A stretch of 14,245 nucleotides of DNA, from NCBI GenBank assembly GCA_016869415.1, contig VGEI01000049.1, positions 1 to 14,245 of the forward strand. The letters run 5' to 3'. Shown one piece after another: positions 1 through 5,901 of the stretch. Both the position numbers and the translations under genes were made by a program. The notes below the pieces were generated by a model that saw nothing but the letters and a program-made list of their open reading frames with translations, was not told the origin of the DNA and made no database searches. Every line of letters starts with the position of its first letter. Within the stretch, counting starts at the first letter, position 1. The stretch comes from Alphaproteobacteria bacterium. Its GTDB lineage: Bacteria > Pseudomonadota > Alphaproteobacteria > CACIAM-22H2.

Positions 1-1
1 G

Positions 2-739
2 GTGAAGCTGCTCGCCCCCCTGCTGCCCTCGACCATCCTCTGCTCGGGATCCAATTACACCGACCACAACGCCGAGAAATCCAACACGCCGATCAGCGGC
101 AAGGAGCCCGAGTTCTTCGTCAAGACCGCGGACTGCGTGGTCGGCCCGGGTGAGGCGATCGTGCATGACGAACGCCTGTCCAGGAAGATCGACTGCGAGA
201 CCGAGCTTGCCGTGGTCATCGGCAAAGCCGGCCGCTACATCCCCGAGGACAAGGCGCTCGAACACGTGTTCGGCTACACCATCGTCAACGACGTGACGGC
301 CCGCGACCGCCAGGTCAGGCAGAAGGACGGCGTCACCTGGTACGAGCTGGGACGCGGCAAGGCCTTCGACACCTCCGCCCCCTTGGGTCCCTGCATCGTC
401 ACGGCCGACGAGATCGGCGACCCGCAGAACCTCGCCCTCAAGACCCGCATCAACGGCGAGCCCAGGCAGAGCAGCCATACCGGCCGGATGATCTGGAGCT
501 GCGCCCAGCTCATCCACTTCTTCTCCACTAATTTCACCTTGAAGCCCGGCATGGTGATCATCACCGGCACGCCCTCGGGCACGGCCTGGTCGGTGGACAA
601 GGAGCTGGGCGGCAAATTCACCGCGCAGCCCGGCCTGGTCCCAGCCACCCGCTACTGCCTGCCCGGCGACGTCATCGAAAGCGAGATCGAACGCATAGGC
701 GTGCTGCGGAATCCCGTCAAAGCCTGGACGGCGGCCTAG
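2..739 (+). CDS. Fumarylacetoacetate hydrolase (FAH) family protein, 5' end cut by the window
   Basis: The reading frame is open from the window edge and ends in TAG. The GTG at base 2 is probably an internal Val codon, because family members are usually about 280 residues and this piece is 245. The start resembles the usual family run VKLLAP...ILC.G.NY.DH, which normally follows about 50-60 N-terminal residues. Metal-binding acids fit E66, E68 (in CETELAVVIG) and D97 (VNDVTARD); GTPSGT at 189-194 is the conserved substrate-loop motif. The family includes fumarylacetoacetase, 2-keto-4-pentenoate hydratase/isomerase and acylpyruvate hydrolases, all acting on C-C bonds or tautomers of beta-diketo acids in the cytoplasm. 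The exact substrate cannot be assigned. The next gene starts within 1-13 bases of the stop, so co-transcription is likely. Confidence 0.85.
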   Translation: MKLLAPLLPSTILCSGSNYTDHNAEKSNTPISGKEPEFFVKTADCVVGPGEAIVHDERLSRKIDCETELAVVIGKAGRYIPEDKALEHVFGYTIVNDVTARDRQVRQKDGVTWYELGRGKAFDTSAPLGPCIVTADEIGDPQNLALKTRINGEPRQSSHTGRMIWSCAQLIHFFSTNFTLKPGMVIITGTPSGTAWSVDKELGGKFTAQPGLVPATRYCLPGDVIESEIERIGVLRNPVKAWTAA

Positions 740-740
740 C

Positions 741-1403
741 GTGGGGTACCGGATGGGCCTGCCCGGACCTGCGGCCATCGCCCTGCTGCCGATCCTCCTG
801 CTGCAGGCCTGCGCCGGCGGGACACCCGCCGGCGGCGGGACACCCGTTGTCGTCGGCCCGCCGACGACGGCCGCCAACAGCCTGCGCGCCCCTCCGGCCT
901 GCGCGACCAACGCCACCACGATCCGCGACCAGGCTGCCGTCCAGGCGATGGACCGCGCCGTCGACTGGATCCGCGTCAACACGAATTTCCGCGAGCTGTC
1001 CCGCCCCTGTTATCTCTGGACCCCCGCGGCCGAGCTCGCGAGGCGCGCCGGGCCCTCGCCCGCGCCAGAGGATTCGCAGCTCAGGGTCGCGGCCGTCTAC
1101 AATTGCGGCGAACGCTTCATCTATCTCCGCGACGATCTCGGCCTCCACCTGCATCTGGAGCTCGTCCAGTCCGTTCTGGTGCACGAGCTGGTGCATCACG
1201 CGCAATGCCTGCACGGCCACATCCCGCGCATGCCGGTGTGCGAGCTGGAGCAGCAGGCCTACGCGATCCAGTCCTCGTTCCTGCGCGAGCAGACGGGGAA
1301 GGCGATGATAGCGCCGGCCCTCCAGGCGGTGATGAACCGCGAAGCCGACCGGATGTCCGCGCTGGGTGCTAGGATCTGCGACAGCCGCCCGCAGCGATCC
1401 TAG
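741..1403 (+). CDS. Hypothetical lipoprotein with HELVHH metalloprotease-like motif
   Basis: The 220-residue protein opens with a short hydrophobic stretch and a lipobox-like LLQAC (Cys24), so it is probably a lipidated envelope protein. A glycine/proline-rich linker follows. The central feature is H148-E149-L150-V151-H152-H153, an HExxH zinc-metalloprotease signature, with E168/E170 about 17 residues later as possible third ligands. This spacing suits a gluzincin-like fold, but activity is inferred only. Six cysteines follow the lipobox Cys (54, 90, 122, 156, 167, 213) and could form disulfides outside the cytoplasm. The GTG at 741 may not be the start: ATG at 753 has GGGG six bases upstream and still keeps the signal peptide. 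The gene follows the FAH gene directly. Its stop shares a CTAG with the stop of the convergent minus-strand gene. I do not recognise a named family. Confidence 0.7.
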   Translation: MGYRMGLPGPAAIALLPILLLQACAGGTPAGGGTPVVVGPPTTAANSLRAPPACATNATTIRDQAAVQAMDRAVDWIRVNTNFRELSRPCYLWTPAAELARRAGPSPAPEDSQLRVAAVYNCGERFIYLRDDLGLHLHLELVQSVLVHELVHHAQCLHGHIPRMPVCELEQQAYAIQSSFLREQTGKAMIAPALQAVMNREADRMSALGARICDSRPQRS

Positions 1404-1410
1404 GGATCGC
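1394..1410. terminator. Inverted repeat over the shared stop codons of two convergent genes
   Basis: GCGATCC (1394-1400) and GGATCGC (1404-1410) are perfect 7-base arms around TAG. The hairpin sits exactly where the two convergent genes end. There is no T-run on either side, so a classical intrinsic terminator is doubtful; it could still pause transcription or protect both mRNA 3' ends. Confidence 0.3.
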
Positions 1411-2236
1411 GGAGAGACGAAAGGCGCGCCAGCTCGGTCTTCAACGCGATCACCTCCAGCCTCGCCTCCGGCCAGTTGTCCTCCCAGCAGACGATCAGGT
1501 CGCACCGCGCCGGGTCGTGGCGGTGAACCTGGAAGTTGCGGCTGGCGAACTCGAACTCGATGCGCACCCTCTCCCAGACGTCGCCGCGTCGCCGTTTCGC
1601 TTCGCAATCCGGGAAGGCGTCGGAGGCCCGTTCGATGGCGAAGCCGAGTTCCCTGGCCACCGCCCCGAACAGCAGCACCACGCCCTGCTCGTTCACCGGC
1701 TCGTGCAGGAAGCCCGGATAGTTGAGCGGGGCGCCGTAGCGCCGCTCCGGGGGCAGGCGCGGCGGCGGTGGCGGCGGCGTGTCATCTTGCGACGGCAGAT
1801 CGGCACGATAGGGAAAATCGGGATCGTGGGTCTCGACCCAGTCACGCAGCGCTGCCAGCGCCGCCGGCCAGTTGCGCCAGCGCCTGCGGTAGGGTCCGGC
1901 GCCGCGCAGGCCCGCCTTGACGAACTGGTCGCGCGACACCACGCAACCCTTGGCCAGGCAAGCGTCGCGCAGTGCGCGCAGCAGCACCTCGTCGCTCACC
2001 CTGGCGTTGGCACAATAGGGCTGCAGGCCGGCTTGCTCCAGCAGGGCGCTGAACGAGCCGAAATGGCGGATGATCTGGTAGCTCGGCGTGCGGGTCCGCT
2101 GCTCGAATTCCTTGCGGGTGACGCGGCGACCGCCGAGCTGGCGTGACACCTCGTGCACGCGCTCGACGAGCGCCCGCCGGTTCAGGGTCAGGGGATCGGA
2201 TTCGGCGGTTTGCGCCGCCGTGGCGGGTTCGGACAT
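1400..2236 (-). CDS. Protein with two homing-endonuclease-associated repeats and a C-terminal nuclease-like domain
   Basis: The start at 2236 (278 residues) is chosen because AAAGGA lies 7 bases upstream; an in-frame ATG at 2257 adds seven residues but has no ribosome site and lies inside an inverted repeat. Residues about 17-71 and 77-135 are two helical repeats of the homing-endonuclease-associated (HNH repeat) type, with conserved turns such as GGRRVTRKEF, YQIIRHFGSF and RRRWRNWPAAL. A run of six prolines at about 154-159 links them to a C-terminal domain. That domain has FPD (D210), then E227-F-E229 in RIEFEF, then NFQVH and CDLIVCW. The D...ExE order resembles the PD-(D/E)xK fold with Glu in place of Lys, as in BamHI; this is an inference. 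The repeats are DNA-binding in known proteins, so the product may be a regulator or a nuclease. It converges on the lipoprotein gene. Confidence 0.7.
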   Translation of the reverse strand: MSEPATAAQTAESDPLTLNRRALVERVHEVSRQLGGRRVTRKEFEQRTRTPSYQIIRHFGSFSALLEQAGLQPYCANARVSDEVLLRALRDACLAKGCVVSRDQFVKAGLRGAGPYRRRWRNWPAALAALRDWVETHDPDFPYRADLPSQDDTPPPPPPRLPPERRYGAPLNYPGFLHEPVNEQGVVLLFGAVARELGFAIERASDAFPDCEAKRRRGDVWERVRIEFEFASRNFQVHRHDPARCDLIVCWEDNWPEARLEVIALKTELARLSSLRDP

Positions 2237-2254
2237 GGGCGTTTCCTTTCCAGA

Positions 2255-2276
2255 CATATCGTATGCAGACGATATG
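2255..2276. promoter_or_regulatory. Perfect 8-base inverted repeat, operator-like, upstream of the HNH-repeat gene
   Basis: CATATCGT (2255-2262) and ACGATATG (2269-2276) are exact reverse complements around a 6-base spacer. The site starts 19 bases upstream of the chosen start codon. On the minus strand TTGAAA (2298-2293) lies 16-17 bases before it, so a -10 element would fall within the right arm; the -10 match is weak. A second perfect palindrome, GTCTATAGAC, lies at 2309-2318. This layout fits a dimeric regulator binding site, perhaps used by the adjacent DNA-binding protein. Confidence 0.45.
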
Positions 2277-2339
2277 GCCCAAGCCGCGCGGTTTTCAACT
2301 TTGCAGATGTCTATAGACGAAAATCGGGGTTAGAGCGTT

Positions 2340-2542
2340 GAACCGCCGTGAGGAAAAATTGTGTCCAGATTGCGGCAGGCGCAAGCCGAGGGCTCGCCAC
2401 CGCAGCGCTCGCGAAGCGAGTGCGGGAGGCGCTTCTTTTCTACGCGGTCGCTGCGGACCGGCGAGCCCTTCAAGGGCGAGAGTTGGGGGGTCCGCTCCCA
2501 AAGTGAGAGCATCGGTCTTGCTCCCAAAGTGAGAGCATGCTA
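2340..2542. repeat. Hairpin-rich intergenic repeat region before higB
   Basis: This stretch contains no convincing gene. It carries several short inverted repeats in a row: an 8-pair stem at 2405-2423 (one G-T pair, loop GAA), CGGTC/GACCG at 2445-2460, and the near-palindrome GCCCTTCAAGGGC at 2465-2477. It ends in two direct repeats. The style is that of dispersed extragenic palindromic DNA of GC-rich alphaproteobacteria; copy number in the genome cannot be seen here. Confidence 0.45.
2494..2538. repeat. Two 19-base direct repeats upstream of higB
   Basis: GCTCCCAAAGTGAGAGCAT occurs at 2494-2512 and again at 2520-2538, identical, with a 7-base spacer. The 26-base period is about 2.5 helical turns. 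Each copy is a weak palindrome (GCTC...GAGC). The second copy ends 15 bases before the higB start, so it could be a HigA operator, or simply part of the repeat element. Confidence 0.6.
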
Positions 2543-2553
2543 GACAGGGGGCG

Positions 2554-2853
2554 GTGCGGATCATCGCCGTCAGCACGCTGCGGGAGTTCTGGAGCCGGCC
2601 GGGCCGCCGCGATGCGGAACCCCCGCTGCGGGCCTGGGTGCATATCGTCCGGGCGGCGGACTGGTCGCGGCCGACGGACGTGAAGCAGATGTTCCGCAGC
2701 GCCGATATCCTGCGCAACGGCCGTGTTGTGTTCGATATCGGCGGCAACAAATACCGGCTGGTCGCCGCCATTCACTACCGCGGCCGGCGGCTCTACGTGC
2801 GGTTCATCGGCACGCACCGCGAGTATGACGCCATCGATGCCGACACCGTCTGA
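2554..2853 (+). CDS. higB: HigB-family toxin (mRNA interferase) of a type II toxin-antitoxin pair
   Basis: The 99-residue product matches the HigB toxin family of the RelE/ParE-like fold. Visible marks are STLREFWSRPGRRDAEPPLRAW at the N-terminus, GGNKYRLV at about 63-70 and YVRFIGTHREYDAID at 81-95, all hallmark runs of the family. HigB enzymes cut mRNA on the ribosome and are held inactive by HigA. The start is GTG, with only a weak purine run (CAGGGGGCG) before it, so translation may be low. higA follows after 12 bases, giving the usual higB-first order. Length is normal and no key segment is missing, so the toxin is probably functional. Repeats immediately upstream may hold the promoter and operator. 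Confidence 0.88.
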   Translation: MRIIAVSTLREFWSRPGRRDAEPPLRAWVHIVRAADWSRPTDVKQMFRSADILRNGRVVFDIGGNKYRLVAAIHYRGRRLYVRFIGTHREYDAIDADTV

Positions 2854-2865
2854 GGAGCCCTCGCC

Positions 2866-3240
2866 ATGAACATCCGTCCGATCCGCACCCGGGCCGATTA
2901 CCGCGCGGCGCTGAAGGAGGCCGAGCGGCTGTGGGAGGCCGAGCCGGGGACGCGCGACGGCGACCGGGTGGAGGTTCTGGTGACTCTGATCGAGGCCTAC
3001 GAAGCCCGGCACTTCCCCATCCCGGCGCCCGATCCCGTCCAGGCGATCGAGTTCATGCTGGAGCAGAAGGGGTTGAGCCGGCGCGACCTCGAGCCGGCCA
3101 TCGGCAGCCGGGGCCGTGTTTCCGAGATCATGACCCGCAAGCGGCCGCTCACCCTGCCGATGGTCCGCGCGCTCAGCGCGCTGCTGCAGATCCCCACCGA
3201 CGTGCTGGTCCAGCAATACGAGACACGCTCGGCAGCCTAG
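2866..3240 (+). CDS. higA: HigA-family antitoxin with XRE-type helix-turn-helix
   Basis: This 124-residue protein has the HigA layout: an N-terminal segment starting MNIRPIRTRADYRAAL that typically wraps the toxin, then a Cro/C1-type helix-turn-helix at about 57-115 (AIEFMLEQKGLSRRDLEPAI, then VSEIMTRKRPLTLPMVRALS). A good ribosome site, TGAGGAG, sits before the ATG and overlaps the end of higB, which should favour antitoxin output. HigA binds HigB and represses the shared promoter, so autoregulation is expected. The product is full length. It ends in TAG and is followed by inverted repeats that separate it from decayed toxin-antitoxin remnants on the other strand. Confidence 0.88.
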   Translation: MNIRPIRTRADYRAALKEAERLWEAEPGTRDGDRVEVLVTLIEAYEARHFPIPAPDPVQAIEFMLEQKGLSRRDLEPAIGSRGRVSEIMTRKRPLTLPMVRALSALLQIPTDVLVQQYETRSAA

Positions 3241-3280
3241 CGCGACCTTCCGAGGCCGCGCGGCGCGCGCCCGGCCCCGG

Positions 3281-3332
3281 CGACTTCCCGAAGTCGGCCG
3301 GAACGGCGCCAGCGTAGTGCGCAGCACTACGC
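3281..3332. terminator. Two hairpins downstream of higA
   Basis: CGACTT/AAGTCG with loop CCCG (3281-3296) and GCGTAGTG/CACTACGC with loop CGCAG (3312-3332) are both perfect stems. They lie 41-92 bases past the higA stop. No T-run follows either stem on the plus strand, so termination is uncertain; they may belong to a palindromic repeat. Confidence 0.35.
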
Positions 3333-3409
3333 GAGAGCCTTCTCTCCTCGTCGCCCGCGAGCCGTCCGTGGCGAGCGAGGCGCGCCCTTGGAGCATCGCG
3401 ATATGGTGT

Positions 3410-3526
3410 CAGCGCCTCATACTCGGCGCACACCTCGGGGTTACGCAGCAGCTTCCGCTTGAGGATCTTTAAACTCGTCATGTCTACCGCTCGCGCTCGG
3501 AGCACAGCATTCTTGCGGAGCTTCAT
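3410..3526 (-). pseudogene. Remnant of a toxin-antitoxin module: N-terminal scrap of an XRE antitoxin
   Basis: From ATG at 3481 the frame reads MTSLKILKRKLLRNPEVCAEYEAL, cited here by its key parts LKRKLL, NP.V and AEYEAL. These are the first 24 residues of a familiar XRE-type antitoxin, which normally goes on to a helix-turn-helix of about 70 residues. Here the similarity stops at about 3410 and the frame runs into palindromic repeat DNA. Upstream, an ATG at 3526 overlaps the stop of the neighbouring antitoxin-like gene as ATGA and gives MKLRKNAVLRARAVD, in the place where a ParE/RelE toxin would begin. The simplest reading is that deletions removed a toxin and most of an antitoxin. The identity of the scrap is inferred from pattern recognition. 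Confidence 0.45.
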
Positions 3527-3750
3527 CGGTCGAAGTGGCGGAACGCGCTTTCAACCTCGGCATCGCTGACGAACTTCCGGCCTTCGGCTTCGGCCAGGCC
3601 GCGCAGGACGGCCGGCAGATGCGGCGGGTCGACCGGCTCCGGCTCACCGGCTCCAGCCGCCAGACGCAGCATCGCCCGCGCGATCTCGTCCTGATCGTCG
3701 GAGGGAAGCTGCCTCACAGCCTCAAGAGCCTTTTCCAGGAGCTTGGTCAT
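3523..3750 (-). CDS. Orphan antitoxin-like small protein
   Basis: The 75-residue product begins MTKLLEKALEAVRQLPSDDQDEIA, a helical opening common in small antitoxins that precede a RelE/ParE-type toxin, and ends VSDAEVESAFRHFDR, also typical. It has no recognisable DNA-binding motif. A toxin gene would be expected to start at the overlapping ATGA (3526-3523), but only a remnant frame is there, so this antitoxin appears to have lost its partner. No Shine-Dalgarno site precedes the ATG. A TAATAT hexamer ends six bases upstream, so a leaderless transcript is possible. It could also be a free antitoxin that neutralises a related toxin elsewhere in the genome. Confidence 0.6.
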   Translation of the reverse strand: MTKLLEKALEAVRQLPSDDQDEIARAMLRLAAGAGEPEPVDPPHLPAVLRGLAEAEGRKFVSDAEVESAFRHFDR

Positions 3751-3756
3751 TGAAGA

Positions 3757-3762
3757 ATATTA
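3757..3762 (-). promoter_or_regulatory. Possible -10 element for the orphan antitoxin gene (leaderless)
   Basis: TAATAT on the minus strand matches TATAAT at four of six positions and stands out in GC-rich DNA. It is six bases from the ATG at 3750, so transcription would start at or next to the start codon. No clear -35 box is seen at the usual spacing. Confidence 0.3.
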
Positions 3763-3815
3763 CACCAAGACAAGGAGCTTCGCCCTCTCTTAAGCGCCGT
3801 GCGGCGGCTCTCGCT

Positions 3816-3850
3816 TATTCGAAACGAATACGCGCCGACGCTTCGCGTCG
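3816..3850. terminator. Two small hairpins between dxs and the orphan antitoxin gene
   Basis: TATTCG/CGAATA with loop AAA (3816-3830) and CGACGC/GCGTCG with loop TTC (3836-3850) are perfect 6-pair stems, 41-75 bases past the dxs stop on the minus strand. No long T-run follows, so they are only candidate dxs terminators. Confidence 0.35.
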
Positions 3851-3890
3851 CGCTAAGCTGCTGCCGCCGCGAGTCACTCTACGGAATGGG

Positions 3891-5873
3891 TCAGGCGCGA
3901 GCCGCGCCTGTGCTGCTACCCAGCGCCTGCACCGCCGTCGCCGCGATTGACTTAGCGTCCAGCCCGGCGTCTTCGTACTGCCTTAGCGGCGTGTCGTGCT
4001 CGATGAAGCGGTCGGGCAGGGTCATCGGCCTGATCTTCAGGCCGGCATCAAGCACGCCTTCCGTGGCCAGGAGCTGCAGGATCTGGGCGGAGAAGCCGCC
4101 CGACGAGCCCTCCTCCACCGTGATCAGCACCTCGTGCTCCCGCGCCAGCCGGAGGATCAACTGATGGTCCAGCGGCTTGGCGAATCTCGCGTCGGCCACC
4201 GTGGTCGACAATCCCCTCGCCTCCAAAAGCTCCGCCGCCTTCAGGCACTCGGCTAGCCTGGTGCCCAAAGAGAGCAAAGCCACCTTGCTGCCTTCCCTCA
4301 TGATGCGGCCCCGGCCGATCTCCAGGGGGGTCCCCTTCCGGGGCAGCTCCACGCCCACCCCCTCGCCTCTCGGGTATCGGACGGCCGAGGGACCGTCGTC
4401 GATCGAAGCACAGGTCGCCACCATGTGCATGAGCTCCGCCTCGTCCGAAGCCGCCATCACGGTGAAGCCGGGCAGGCAGCAGAGATAGGCGAGGTCGTAG
4501 GCCCCGGCATGCGTGGGCCCGTCGGCGCCGACCAGCCCGGCGCGGTCCATGGCGAAGCGCACCGGCAGCTTCTGGATAGCCACGTCGTGCACCACCTGGT
4601 CGTAGGCACGCTGCAGGAAGGTCGAGTAGATGGCGACGAAGGGCTTCAACCCCTCGCTCGCCAGGCCGGCGGCGAAGGTCACGGCGTGCTGCTCGGCAAT
4701 ACCGACATCGAAGCAGCGTTTGGGGAATTTCTGCTGGAAGAGGTCGAGGCCCGTACCCGAGGGCATGGCCGCGGTGATGGCGACGATGCGCTCGTCCGCT
4801 TGCGCCTCGGCTATCAGGGCGTCGGCGAAGACCTTGGTATAGCTGGGTGCAGCCGGTTTCGCCTTGATCAGCGTGCCCGTGAGGCCGCCCGGCGCGCCCT
4901 TGCTCGCGCCATTCCCAGAAGCGCCCTCGATCAGGTCGAATTTGTTGACCGCGTGGTAGCGGTCGGCGGATTCCGCGGGGAACGGGTGGCCGTGGCCCTT
5001 CTGCGTCACCACGTGGATCAGGACCGGGCCGGGTTCCGTCGAATCCCTGACGTTACGCAGGATGGGCAGCAGGTGGTCGATATTGTGGCCATCGATCGGG
5101 CCGATGTAATAGAAGCCGAGCTCCTCGAACAGCGTGCCGCCGGTGACCATGCCTCTGGCGAATTCCTCGGCGCGCTCGGCCGCGTCCTTGATCAGCCTGG
5201 GGAACTTGGCGGCGACGTCGCGGGCGAAGTGGCGCAGGCCGCGATAGGATTTGGAGGAGATCAGCCGCGCGAGGTAGGCGGACATGGCGCCCACCGGCGG
5301 GGCGATCGACATGTCGTTGTCGTTGAGGATGACGATCAGGCGGGTGTCCAGCGCCCCGGCGTTGTTCATCGCCTCGTAGGCCATGCCGGCGGACATGGCG
5401 CCGTCGCCGATCACCGCGATGCAGTTGTTCTTGCGGCCGCTGTAGTCGCGGGCCACGGCCATGCCGAGGGCTGCCGAGATCGAGGTCGAGGAATGGGCGG
5501 CGCCGAAGGGGTCGTACTCGGATTCGGCGCGGCGGGTGAAGCCGGAGAGGCCGTCGCCCTGTCTAAGCGAGCGGATACGCGCCCGGCGGCCGGTGAGGAT
5601 CTTGTGCGGGTAGGCCTGGTGGCCGACATCCCAGACCAGGCGGTCCGACGGCGTGTCGAAGACATGGTGGAGGGCGACGGTGAGCTCGACCACGCCGAGC
5701 CCGGCGCCGAGATGCCCGCCGGTGCGGCTGACCGCGTCGATGGTCTCACGGCGGACCTCGCCGGCCAGCTGCTTGAGCTCGTCGACGGTGAGCTCGCGCA
5801 CGGCCGCCGGACGCTCGGCAACGCGGTCGAGCAGCGGGCTGGCTCCCGAGTTATGGCCGATCGCTTGGGTCAT
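3891..5873 (-). CDS. dxs: 1-deoxy-D-xylulose-5-phosphate synthase
   Basis: Dxs condenses pyruvate and glyceraldehyde 3-phosphate to DXP, the first step of the MEP isoprenoid pathway, in the cytoplasm with thiamine diphosphate. The start at 5873 (MTQAIGHNSG) gives 660 residues. The longer open frame up to 6167 runs through ispA and is not coding. Seen in order: GHLGAGLGVVELTVALH (about 53-69, with the conserved His54), WDVGHQAYPHKILTGR (81-96), the diphosphate motif GDGAMSAGMAYEAMN (156-170) with NDNDMSI, then the transketolase pyrimidine domain (FAMDRAGLVGADGPTHAG) and a C-terminal transketolase domain. The length is slightly above the usual 620-640, partly from a linker near 400 and a short tail. 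The ispA stop lies 28 bases upstream, so the two are surely co-transcribed. The ribosome site is weak. Confidence 0.97.
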   Translation of the reverse strand: MTQAIGHNSGASPLLDRVAERPAAVRELTVDELKQLAGEVRRETIDAVSRTGGHLGAGLGVVELTVALHHVFDTPSDRLVWDVGHQAYPHKILTGRRARIRSLRQGDGLSGFTRRAESEYDPFGAAHSSTSISAALGMAVARDYSGRKNNCIAVIGDGAMSAGMAYEAMNNAGALDTRLIVILNDNDMSIAPPVGAMSAYLARLISSKSYRGLRHFARDVAAKFPRLIKDAAERAEEFARGMVTGGTLFEELGFYYIGPIDGHNIDHLLPILRNVRDSTEPGPVLIHVVTQKGHGHPFPAESADRYHAVNKFDLIEGASGNGASKGAPGGLTGTLIKAKPAAPSYTKVFADALIAEAQADERIVAITAAMPSGTGLDLFQQKFPKRCFDVGIAEQHAVTFAAGLASEGLKPFVAIYSTFLQRAYDQVVHDVAIQKLPVRFAMDRAGLVGADGPTHAGAYDLAYLCCLPGFTVMAASDEAELMHMVATCASIDDGPSAVRYPRGEGVGVELPRKGTPLEIGRGRIMREGSKVALLSLGTRLAECLKAAELLEARGLSTTVADARFAKPLDHQLILRLAREHEVLITVEEGSSGGFSAQILQLLATEGVLDAGLKIRPMTLPDRFIEHDTPLRQYEDAGLDAKSIAATAVQALGSSTGAARA

Positions 5874-5901
5874 GAATAAGCTTGTCGTTTCAGCTGCTTG
5901 A

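Noticed and set aside
2470..3396. A 308-codon minus-strand frame across higBA
   Set aside because: It is antisense to two recognisable genes and has no domain or normal composition of its own.
4425..5879. A 484-codon open frame on the plus strand opposite dxs
   Set aside because: It is the antisense shadow of dxs. The dxs frame has all family motifs, and long opposite-strand frames are common in GC-rich coding DNA.
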